Shown here: positions 1-6,085 of the stretch, piece after piece | How positions within the stretch are numbered: position 1 is the first letter of the stretch | How the letters are laid out: the number at the start of each line of letters is the position of its first letter | NCBI GenBank assembly: GCA_018500065.2 | Contig: JAHBAO020000158.1 | Span: 1 to 7,012 of the forward strand | Origin: Octadecabacter sp. | GTDB taxonomy: Bacteria; Pseudomonadota; Alphaproteobacteria; Rhodobacterales; Rhodobacteraceae | Reading direction: 5' to 3' | Length of the DNA stretch: 7,012 nucleotides | Made by a program: the position numbers and the translations under genes | The notes under the pieces: generated by a model | The model's database searches: none | What the model was told of the DNA's origin: nothing | Seen by the model: only the letters and a program-made list of their open reading frames with translations

Positions 1-3
1 GCA

Positions 4-360
4 TCACAACCACTCGCCCTTCACGGTTTCATCCCAGCCGAGCGTGTATTTGCTGCCATCGGTAATCACAGGCCGCGCCATGACAGCGGGCGTGTCGGCC
101 AGCTGGGCATCGGCCTCGGACTCCTTCATCCACGCGTTGAGATTGCGAAAGGCTTGGGATTTGCGATCCACCAGATTGTCCCCGAACTCCGCAATCAAAC
201 CCGCCCATTCACCCTCGGACAATGGATCAGCACGCACATCGCGGAACATCGGCTTAAGCCCCTCATCCTCCAACGCCTTGAGCGCCTTCTTGCAGTCAGT
301 ACAGGTCGGGAGGCCATAGAGGATCATATCGGGGGCTTTCGGTTGTTTGGGGTCATTCAT
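4..360 (-). CDS. ArsC/Spx-family thioredoxin-fold protein (arsenate reductase-like)
   Basis: A 118-residue protein of the ArsC/Spx/YffB type, a small cytoplasmic thioredoxin-fold family that includes glutaredoxin-coupled arsenate reductases and regulators. The N-terminal strand-turn-helix 'ILYGLPTCTDCKKA' places C20 and C23 in a CxxC arrangement, with C20 at the ArsC catalytic position. Residues 62-74 ('NLVDRKSQAFRNL') align with the ArsC 'NKRGxxYR' segment, and 'PAVMARPVI' (91-99) carries the conserved 'RPVI' that precedes the substrate pocket. Length is normal for the family (about 110-120). The start is supported by AAAGGTGG about 10 bases upstream of ATG; an internal ATG at residue 12 is less likely. 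No ars operon genes (arsR, arsB, acr3) are visible, so arsenate as substrate is not supported by context; thiol-disulfide exchange or a regulatory role is equally possible. It is divergent from the transposase remnant. Confidence 0.85.
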   Translation of the reverse strand: MNDPKQPKAPDMILYGLPTCTDCKKALKALEDEGLKPMFRDVRADPLSEGEWAGLIAEFGDNLVDRKSQAFRNLNAWMKESEADAQLADTPAVMARPVITDGSKYTLGWDETVKGEWL

Positions 361-392
361 AACCGATTAACCACCTTTGTCGATGATACGGA

Positions 393-776
393 ATGTCCAA
401 CTACCGCCGCCCAAAGCAAAACGGAGCCTGTGTATTTTTCACGGTTAACCTCGCGGATAGATCGTCGGGCCTATTGGTGCGCGAAATCGCCATTTTGCGG
501 CAAGCCGTCGCCAAGACCCGGGTCGAACGACCCTTCAAGATTGATGCATGGGTGGTGTTGCCCAATCACATGCATTGCGTTTGGACCTTGCCCGAGAGGG
601 ATGCAGATTTCTCAACACGTATGGGTGCAATAAAGGCGCGGTTCTCAATGGGTGTCCGTAGGGCGGGGTTCACCCGGCAGCGCGTTCCAATCAGCGCACA
701 AGTTTTGCAGGTCATGGCACGTGGCGGGGTGAACCCCGCCCTACGGAAAGGCCAAGTCTCGACTAGAGCGCCTTAG
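393..776 (+). pseudogene. REP-associated tyrosine transposase (Y1/HUH, RAYT-like), 3'-truncated
   Basis: A 127-residue remnant of an IS200-like Y1 transposase of the REP-associated group. These are single-strand DNA nucleases that act on palindromic REP elements. Visible hallmarks are 'NYRRPKQNGACVFFTVNL' near the N-terminus, and 'AWVVLPNHMHCVWTLPE' (52-68) with the HUH pair H59/H61 after the usual 'LPN'. Next come 'GAIKARFSMGVRRAGFT' and 'ARGGVNPALRKG'. Full-length relatives run to about 170-220 residues and continue with a 'WQRRFWEHHI...' segment, the helix with the catalytic tyrosine, and an 'INPVKHG' motif. All of that is absent here. After about residue 121 the sequence becomes unrelated and stops at TAG, so the protein is almost certainly inactive. 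The breakpoint near 757-765 is followed by the AT-rich DUF4238 gene, suggesting that an insertion or deletion removed the 3' half. The family assignment is firm; the cause of truncation is inferred. Confidence 0.8.
655..747. repeat. REP-like inverted repeat (21-bp perfect arms)
   Basis: Arms at 655-675 (beginning TCCGTAGGGCGGGG) and 727-747 are exact reverse complements over 21 bases, separated by 51 bases. The right arm is also part of a compact palindrome at 723-740: GGCGGGG, a four-base TGAA loop, then CCCCGCC. The left copy has lost this local symmetry (CCCGGC where CCCCGCC would be expected). Paired short GC-rich palindromes in opposite orientation are the layout of REP/BIME elements mobilised by RAYT transposases, and this pair lies inside a RAYT remnant. 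That it is a REP copy in this genome is inferred; the repeats themselves are read directly. Confidence 0.7.
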
Positions 777-809
777 TAGGGAACTAGTGTGCAAGCCATT
801 TAAGAAAAA

Positions 810-1814
810 CTAAAAGCTAAGCGTACCTCGTCGAGCGACGCGCTCTCCGTTCAAGTTAACGTAATGTGTTCCATAGCCACTCACTGCGTTAAGGTAGTCG
901 AGCAATTGATGCTCATTATACTTATATTGCCGATGCGCGTTCACCTCAAAACTCTCAATTATCTTGGGAGTCCGGTTCCGGAAGAACACTTCGTCCTTTG
1001 AGTAAACTTGTGTGATTTCATTCGCCGCAGAAACCATCCAAGGTGCGGCAACAAACGAAGCATAATTTACTCCGTTTCTAATGGTAGTCGGTGTTGAAAT
1101 GTAAGCGCAAAGATTTGGTGTCAACGGCACCAACGCATGACCTCTCAAGGCCAATCTTGTTAGCGAGCCAGTTAAGCCATCTAAAAGACCATCTCCAAAA
1201 ATGAATTCATCTCGCAGCGAATTCATAAAGACGATGTAACAATGCGGATCTAGGCTATTGGATAAGATTCGCTCTACTACGCCAACTTGTTGATGAATAT
1301 TTGCTTTACCAATTTCTTTTCGCGCCTCGGGTGAATCTATGATCGAAAAAAGACCCAACCGGTGCCTATTTCCAGGGGACCGAACAAGTAAAGAAAGCGC
1401 GAAATAAATGAAGCTCTTGAGCTCTTCACCCTTGAGGCTTCCAAAATTGCATAGATCACAGAGCTCTCTCTCTCTTTTCCCAAAAAGCTTCACCAACTTT
1501 CCAAAATGGGGCCAAAGAGGACCAATTGTGTCTTCTATCGAAGCCAACTCAATAACTCTTCTTACAGAATCATCTACTTCTTGGAAGCGATCTTCAAAGT
1601 TTGTTTCCCACGGCCCACTATTTCGCAGAAGTGTATGCCCGTGCGCCGTTTTGCCAATCTTTCTGTTCTTCGCCTTCTTGCGTTCGATAGTACCATTCGG
1701 TCTTAGAATACCGACTGTCTCATCCTTGGCAGTCCAATAGTGCTGAAGCCCTACAGGCCACCAATGATGTTCTCTAGACTTTTTACTCATTTTCGCCCGA
1801 CACTTGTCCTTCAC
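810..1814 (-). CDS. DUF4238-like protein, probably horizontally acquired
   Basis: A 334-residue protein resembling the DUF4238 family, whose function is unknown. Matching landmarks are the N-terminal 'REHHWWPVGLQHYW' (14-27; HHxxPxxLxxF/W pattern, H16, H17, P20), 'FIYFALSLLVRSPGNR' (135-150; the arginine/proline helix), 'FIFGDGLLDG' (204-213) and 'HALVPLTPN' (226-234; the 'PLTP' strand near the putative active cleft). No signal peptide or membrane helix is evident, so it is probably cytoplasmic. The first codon at 1812-1814 is GTG with no clear ribosome-binding site. An ATG at 1788-1790 ('MSKKSREHH') is a credible alternative giving 326 residues. Hand counts over several lines give about 43% GC against about 60% in thyX, which points to recent transfer. 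It is co-oriented with thyX, only 33 bases downstream, but hairpins lie between them, so an operon is doubtful. Confidence 0.65.
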   Translation of the reverse strand: MKDKCRAKMSKKSREHHWWPVGLQHYWTAKDETVGILRPNGTIERKKAKNRKIGKTAHGHTLLRNSGPWETNFEDRFQEVDDSVRRVIELASIEDTIGPLWPHFGKLVKLFGKRERELCDLCNFGSLKGEELKSFIYFALSLLVRSPGNRHRLGLFSIIDSPEARKEIGKANIHQQVGVVERILSNSLDPHCYIVFMNSLRDEFIFGDGLLDGLTGSLTRLALRGHALVPLTPNLCAYISTPTTIRNGVNYASFVAAPWMVSAANEITQVYSKDEVFFRNRTPKIIESFEVNAHRQYKYNEHQLLDYLNAVSGYGTHYVNLNGERVARRGTLSF

Positions 1815-1817
1815 TCA

Positions 1818-1838
1818 AATCGATCCACTGGATCGATT
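1818..1838 (-). terminator. Second hairpin between thyX and the DUF4238 gene
   Basis: Perfect 9-bp arms AATCGATCC and GGATCGATT are separated by a 3-base loop, starting one base after the previous hairpin and ending four bases before the GTG of the DUF4238 gene. The following transcript bases (UGAGUGAAGG) are not U-rich. It may help end thyX transcription, or be an end of the inserted segment; the palindrome itself is certain, the role is not. Confidence 0.4.
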
Positions 1839-1839
1839 A

Positions 1840-1859
1840 GACCCTGCTCACGCAGGGTC
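1840..1859 (-). terminator. GNRA-loop hairpin spanning the thyX stop codon
   Basis: On the minus-strand transcript the arms GACCCTGC and GCAGGGTC form an 8-bp stem closed by a GUGA (GNRA-type) tetraloop. The thyX UGA stop lies inside that loop. There is no U-tract directly after it, so it is not a textbook intrinsic terminator; a 3'-end stabiliser is equally possible. Confidence 0.45.
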
Positions 1860-2765
1860 GTTCACGACCCCCATAAACTCCCGCCACTCGCCTTTGCTCA
1901 TCCCAGACGTTTCCTGCGTGACCTCTTCCCCAGCAACCATCTTGCGGATGCAGTCAATCGCTTTACCGCTCAACGTCGCGCCGCCCAAGCGGTAGTCTTC
2001 GAACGCGCCGTAGGCCGCTGGCACCCAGGCTTTGACGATTTCGCAGATCGCGTCCGCATAGACGCGGATTTCCATTTGGGCGTGGCTGTCGGCCCGCAAG
2101 CGTAAGAAGTGGAACAGGTTGTGCAGGTCCACTTTCCAATACCACTGGGTGTAAATGTTGGCTGGAAGGTTCATGCGGGCCAATTCGCGGGCCAACCCTT
2201 GTTTGCCGTCTTCCTCGGAGATCATGTCCTCATAGTGGTCATAGGCGCGGTTGCTGTCGTCCTTGAGGTAGCGCAGCACTTGCTCGGCGGCCTCCCCCGT
2301 TAGGGCTTCGCCGCGGCCTTGGTTGTTGATCACCGATTGCGCCGCGAGGTCTTCGACACGTGGAATGTAGAATTCGCGATCAAGGATCGAGTAGCGGGCG
2401 GAGTATTCGTTGACGTTGGCCGTGCGGTGGCGGATCCATTGGCGCGCCACGAAGACGGGCAGTTTGACGTGCAGCTTGATCTCGCACATCTCAAACGGGG
2501 TGGAGTGCCAGTGGCGCATCAAATAGCGGATCAACCCTTCGTCGTTTTGCACTGACTTGGTGCCTTTGCCGTAAGACACGCGGGCCGCCTGACAGATCGC
2601 CTCGTCGTCGCCCATGTAATCAATGACGCGCACGAACCCGTGGTCCAAAACATCGTGCGCCTTATAGAGGTGCTTTTCCATACCCTCCGATACTGCGCGC
2701 AAGGTTGGTTTGGTCTGAGCGCGGAGTTCGTCAATTTCGGCCTGTTGTTCTGGGGTCACGGGCAT
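1848..2765 (-). CDS. thyX: Flavin-dependent thymidylate synthase ThyX
   Basis: A complete 305-residue ThyX, which makes dTMP from dUMP using FAD, NADPH and methylene-tetrahydrofolate in the cytoplasm, replacing classical ThyA. The signature RHRxxxxNExSxRY is present as 'RHRTANVNEYSARY' (112-125; R112, H113, R114 and S122 on the dUMP/flavin site). The C-terminal substrate-binding segment 'WKVDLHNLFHFLRLR' followed by 'DSHAQMEIR' (226-234) is intact. Length matches the alphaproteobacterial form, including the N-terminal extension of about 40 residues. The start is supported by AAAGGA 8 bases upstream of ATG. A -10-like TATAGT with a weak -35 lies in the divergent intergenic region. No damage is seen. 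The 3' end runs into two hairpins. Confidence 0.97.
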   Translation of the reverse strand: MPVTPEQQAEIDELRAQTKPTLRAVSEGMEKHLYKAHDVLDHGFVRVIDYMGDDEAICQAARVSYGKGTKSVQNDEGLIRYLMRHWHSTPFEMCEIKLHVKLPVFVARQWIRHRTANVNEYSARYSILDREFYIPRVEDLAAQSVINNQGRGEALTGEAAEQVLRYLKDDSNRAYDHYEDMISEEDGKQGLARELARMNLPANIYTQWYWKVDLHNLFHFLRLRADSHAQMEIRVYADAICEIVKAWVPAAYGAFEDYRLGGATLSGKAIDCIRKMVAGEEVTQETSGMSKGEWREFMGVVNDPA

Positions 2766-2818
2766 GGGTCTGTCCTTTGTGTACGGCGGCAGTGATTCTG
2801 CTGGAATGCGTTAGCGAT

Positions 2819-2847
2819 ACTATATCTGCGTAAATCAGCGCCGAAAA
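2819..2847 (-). promoter_or_regulatory. Candidate thyX promoter
   Basis: On the minus strand TATAGT (2819-2824) matches the sigma-70 -10 box at five of six bases. A 17-base spacer leads to TTTTCG (2842-2847), a poor -35 (three of six). Initiation would fall near 2812, giving a leader of about 45 bases before the thyX ATG. The -35 overlaps the left arm of the inverted repeat at 2842-2869. Confidence 0.35.
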
Positions 2848-2869
2848 CCGCCATATAAGGTGGTTTTCG
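2842..2869. promoter_or_regulatory. Inverted repeat in the divergent intergenic region (possible operator)
   Basis: Arms CGAAAACCGCC (2842-2852) and GGTGGTTTTCG (2859-2869) flank ATATAA and pair over 11 bp with a single G-T mismatch. The outer 8 bp are perfect. The element overlaps the presumed thyX -35 and ends 13 bases before the candidate -35 of the lipoprotein gene, a position suited to a repressor or activator site acting on either gene. A transcribed hairpin is the alternative. No specific regulator is recognised. Confidence 0.4.
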
Positions 2870-2882
2870 CATGAAGCACGCG

Positions 2883-2911
2883 TTGACTTAGCCTTTGCAA
2901 TTTCCGATCAT
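2883..2911 (+). promoter_or_regulatory. Candidate promoter of the lipoprotein-Slam operon
   Basis: TTGACT (2883-2888; five of six -35 bases), a 17-base spacer, then GATCAT (2906-2911; four of six -10 bases). Initiation near 2918 would leave a leader of about 42 bases containing GAGGA (2946-2950), placed 9 bases before the ATG at 2960. Confidence 0.5.
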
Positions 2912-2959
2912 AAGCACAGTACCGTAAACAGCGCAGATTTTGCCCGAGGACGAGTCGTC

Positions 2960-4173
2960 ATGATCAGATCCCTTACCGCCCTAGCCGTATTTGCAGTGTT
3001 GGCAGGGTGTGATGGGAAAACCCGTTTATGCCAGATGTGGTTGTCGATCCGATCACAGGTGCGACTGAAACACTGGAACCAGGTGATCCGAACGTCAGTG
3101 TGAATAACCGGTTTGCTTATGATACCGGCCAGAATTTGACCATGAACGCCGTGAGCTATGACGACAACGGCACCCCGGGCAATACGTCCGATGATGCATT
3201 GGTCATTAATAACCTGCCGTTTGACGGACCCGACGGGCGCTATCTTGAAGCCGAAGTTCTGGCAAACGGCGCCACAGTTTATGCCAGCCAGCAGACCCAA
3301 ACTACGGGTACGACGCAGACATATGCGGTGTTTATCCGCGCCGATAATGTTGACGTGACATCTGCTGGGTCTGGTCAATGGAACGGATTCGGGTATTCAG
3401 GTGCTAACATCAATCGCGATAGCTTTGCGCTGCCCGGCGGGATTGGTGAGTACATTTACACCGGTAACTACGCTGCGACACGCACATTCTCGGATCGTGG
3501 CGGCATTGAAATTATTTCAGGGCAGTTAAATTTACGTCTTGATGAACTTGATTTCGACAATGACGGCACGTTCGAAGGTGCACTTGACGGCAATATTACC
3601 AACCGTCAACGCGAAGGAGCGGCAGGTGCACTTGGCCTTGGCGGTCTTCCCCCCATCGTCTTAGCGGTAACTCGGTACAATCCAGATACCGGTGTTTGGT
3701 AAGGCGGCACAGCAAGCACATATCTTGACAATGGTGATGTTCGTGCCAGCGGAACGCATGATGGCCTACTTGCCGGTCCCAATGGGGATGAAGTCGGTGG
3801 CTATTCAATTATAACTGGGGCTGCCGACGTGCAACGTGTCGACTACCAAGTCGTCAATTTCACTGTGACATCAACTGCACCGGTGCTTGACGGCCTCGGG
3901 AACCCGGTTCTCGATCTTAATGGCGATCCTATTGAGATAATAACAATCACACCCGGCGTTTCCAGCGGTCTTGACGGAGTGAGCACTGAAGATCTGCAAA
4001 ACCAGATCGATGCGCGCCAGAACGTTCAAGATTACTTTGGCGCGCAAGCCGTTCCAACAGGGCCTAATGTGACAATAACCAGTGACGTGACGCTGACCTT
4101 TGACCTTACGACCAGTTATGATGCACGTGAGGTTGGCGTGTTTGCAGGCGATCAGGTAGTCCCAATTCCATGA
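2960..4173 (+). pseudogene. TbpB-like surface lipoprotein, broken by one frameshift and one stop
   Basis: A lipoprotein gene, probably the client of the adjacent Slam-like protein. ATG 2960 follows a good GAGGA site and encodes the type II signal peptide 'MIRSLTALAVFAVLAGC' with lipobox LAGC (C17, bases 3008-3010). The frame is lost in the GGGAAAACCC run (3014-3023). Adding one A gives 'CDGKNPFMPDVVVDP' and joins the frame that stays open from there to 3699. TAA at 3700-3702 (repaired codon 248) then interrupts, and the same frame continues open to TGA 4171-4173. Directly after the stop lies 'GTHDGLLAGPNGDEVGGY' (265-282), which resembles the GxxxGxxxGPxxxEVxG strand of TbpB-like barrel lipoproteins. 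Earlier segments ('YIYTGNYAATRTFSDRGG') fit beta-barrel strands. The intact product would be about 404 residues, anchored on the outer membrane. The C-terminal 120 or so residues are unrecognised. The ligand is unknown. A recent pseudogene is the simplest reading; sequence error is possible. Confidence 0.72.
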
Positions 4174-5588
4174 CATGTCTGCGAACGGTCGCTGTTGTTG
4201 TTCTGACGGCGACTTTTGGAATCTTGCCCGTACTCTCGATCCGGGCCTTGGCACAAGACGCCTCGACCACGCGGATTGAGTTAAGTGATGGTGCCTCACT
4301 GGCGCGCCAGCTTTTGCTTGCTGGGCAACCAGATGCAGCGCGACAAATAGCGTAAGCCCTGCTTTTAGGTAACCCTGACGACACACAAGCCCTTATTTTA
4401 CTTGCACAATCCCAGTTGCAGCTCGGCAATTCTGAAGACGCCCGTCAAGCCGCTCGTCGCGCTTGGCGCTCCGCAAAAACGCAGCGCGAACGCTTTAGCG
4501 CAGCATTCACAATGGCTGACGTTTTGGCTGCGCAAGAATCCTATTCCCGTTCACAGCTTTGGCTTCGCCGCGCGATACACTCAGCCCCGGGCCAGCAAAG
4601 TGAAATCGTCGCGACGGATGCATTCCGCAGAGTCCGTCAAGCCAACCCGCTGGCTGTCGAAGTCAGCTTCGGCCTTAATCCATCGAGCAACGTCAATTCT
4701 GGTAATTCGAACGAAACCATCAGTTTTGCGTTTTTGCAGGGCCCGTTTGCGGAGTTGCAGTTCACAGTTCCACCGGGCGAGCGCCCCTTATCTGGCCTGG
4801 AAATTTCGTTGCAAACCGACTTGCGCTACCGCATCGCCGAAAGTGAAAAAAGCCGTACATCACTCGAGTTTGGCATTTACGGGCGGACTTACGTCATGTC
4901 TGAAAGCGCTCGTAAATCAGCACCGGAAGTGACGGGAGAAAGCCTATCGTATGGCCAAGTGTCGATGGGAATCCTACATCAATGGCAGCCCGTGGACTCA
5001 AAATCCCTCTACTCCGCAAGCCTCACCTATAGCCACGATTGGGCAGCTGGATCGCCATACAGATATGAGCTGGATGGAACAATCGGGACACAATTCACCC
5101 TCGAAAATGACGCCGCCCTCACAGTGTCAGGTGGCGTCCGTTACTCTCACAATTTTGCAAGTGAGACAGAAGTCATAACCTATTCCCTACGCGGCGGATG
5201 GTCGCGTGAACTTGCAAATGACGACACAGTCGGGGTCATTGGACAAATGGCCAAAGCAACGGCGCAAGCGACTGACCTAGCATACGAAGAGGCGACTTTA
5301 GGGGTCAGCTACGACTTCGGCGAGCTTTCGGTAAACAATGTTTCTTTGGGGCTCGATCTTATGACCAGCTATACGGAAAAGCATCGCGTCTATGAAACTT
5401 CTGCATTTGACCCAGCTGGGCGCGAGGACCGGATCTCCTCCTTACGGTTTGATGTTGGCTTTGACAACGTTGATTTTTATGGTTTTCAACCTGTTGTGAC
5501 TTTTCAGGCGCGCCGGACTGCATCATCTGTTGATCGGTTTGATACCGAAGGCGGGCAAATCGGTGTGAACCTTCGCTCCAGCTTCTAG
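4170..5588 (+). pseudogene. Slam-like outer-membrane lipoprotein exporter (TPR plus DUF560 barrel), in-frame stop at codon 62
   Basis: Slam proteins move lipoproteins such as TbpB across the outer membrane. ATG 4170 overlaps the stop of the lipoprotein gene as ATGA, implying translational coupling. The N-terminus is a Sec signal peptide ending 'IRALAQD' (cleavage after ALA, about residue 29). Residues about 45-150 are helical and TPR-like ('LARQLLLAGQPDAARQIA', 'ALILLAQSQLQLGNSEDARQAARRAW'). 'FGLNPSSNVNSGNSNETI' then opens a DUF560-type barrel of about 300 residues, ending 'DTEGGQIGVNLRSSF' with the C-terminal phenylalanine used for BAM recognition. TAA at 4353-4355 falls between the two halves of the first TPR-like helix pair; a single change from CAA or GAA would explain it. 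The frame is open for 410 codons afterwards, with no other damage, so the lesion is recent or an error. The read-through length of 472 residues is normal. Barrel-only translation by re-initiation would lack a signal peptide. Confidence 0.78.
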
Positions 5589-5611
5589 CCACTGGTCGTT
5601 TCGCATCGGCA

Positions 5612-5620
5612 TGCTAGGAT
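5612..5620 (+). promoter_or_regulatory. Possible extended -10 promoter for gloA
   Basis: TGCTAGGAT reads as an extended -10 (TGn followed by TAGGAT, four of six). No convincing -35 is present. Initiation near 5627 would leave a leader of about 20 bases. It is proposed because gloA lies 58 bases after the broken Slam gene and probably has its own promoter. Confidence 0.25.
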
Positions 5621-5646
5621 CACTCCGAACAACACCGGAGATTCCA

Positions 5647-6081
5647 ATGCCCCTGACATATCTGCACACAATGGTGCGCGTCAAAGACCTCGACGCCTCT
5701 ATCGCGTTTTACAATCTTCTGGGCCTAAAAGAACGCAAACGTTATGACAGCGAAGGGGGCCGGTTCACACTGGTCTATCTTTGCCCGCCAAATCAGGATG
5801 ATGGCCACGCCGACCTTGAGTTGACGTACAATTGGGACGGCGACGATGGCTTGCCATCTGACAGCCGCCACTTTGGCCACCTCGCCTATACGTGCGACAA
5901 TATTTATGAGTTATGCCAGTCCCTTATGGACAATGGCGTCACGATAAACCGCCCCCCGCGCGACGGCCATATGGCGTTTGTGCGCAGCCCCGACAATATT
6001 TCGATTGAGCTGTTGCAGGCTGGCGATGCGCTCCCGCCAGCGGAACCTTGGGCCAGCATGGAGAACACGGGTCATTGGTAA
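5647..6081 (+). CDS. gloA: Lactoylglutathione lyase (glyoxalase I)
   Basis: A 144-residue glyoxalase I, the cytoplasmic metalloenzyme that isomerises the methylglyoxal-glutathione hemithioacetal to S-lactoylglutathione. It is a single vicinal-oxygen-chelate unit of two beta-alpha-beta-beta-beta modules. All four metal ligands can be placed by comparison with the E. coli enzyme: H7 in 'YLHTMVRV', E58 in 'LELTYNW', H78 in 'HFGHLAY' and E121 in 'NISIELLQ'. The ending 'PWASMENTGHW' is typical of alphaproteobacterial homologues and shows that the TAA at 6079-6081 is a genuine stop. ATG 5647 is preferred over an upstream ATG at 5611 because GGAG lies 6 bases before it and homologues begin near 'LTYLHTM'. 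A DUF1194 gene follows within a few bases, so the two are probably co-transcribed. Confidence 0.95.
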   Translation: MPLTYLHTMVRVKDLDASIAFYNLLGLKERKRYDSEGGRFTLVYLCPPNQDDGHADLELTYNWDGDDGLPSDSRHFGHLAYTCDNIYELCQSLMDNGVTINRPPRDGHMAFVRSPDNISIELLQAGDALPPAEPWASMENTGHW

Positions 6082-6085
6082 GCGA

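Noticed and set aside
829..840. CGTCG-AG-CGACG palindrome near the DUF4238 3' end
   Set aside because: It is within coding sequence, and a two-base loop cannot form a useful RNA hairpin.
2851..2860. CCATATAAGG matching a eukaryotic CArG box
   Set aside because: The window is clearly bacterial; the match is the centre of the inverted repeat and coincidental.
3028..3702. Stand-alone 224-residue protein starting at ATG 3028
   Set aside because: It lacks a ribosome-binding site and signal peptide, and the lipobox leader sits immediately upstream one base out of frame; the frame resumes after the 3700 stop, so it is a fragment of the lipoprotein.
3829..4173. Separate small gene beginning with ATG-like codon at 3829
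   Set aside because: It is in the same frame as the upstream lipoprotein with no stop since 3700 and no initiation signal; it is the C-terminal part of that protein.
3700..4355. TAA codons as evidence of stop-codon recoding
   Set aside because: gloA ends at TAA exactly where homologues end, so TAA is read as stop; lesions are confined to two linked genes.
3871..4386. 171-codon open frame on the minus strand, and similar long frames opposite 2908-3378
   Set aside because: They lie antisense to the lipoprotein and Slam frames, which show signal peptides and family motifs; composition is cysteine, histidine and arginine rich, as in shadow frames.
4402..4932. 176-codon plus-strand frame overlapping the Slam gene
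   Set aside because: It is basic, serine/cysteine rich and without recognisable motifs; the Slam frame over the same bases matches a known family.
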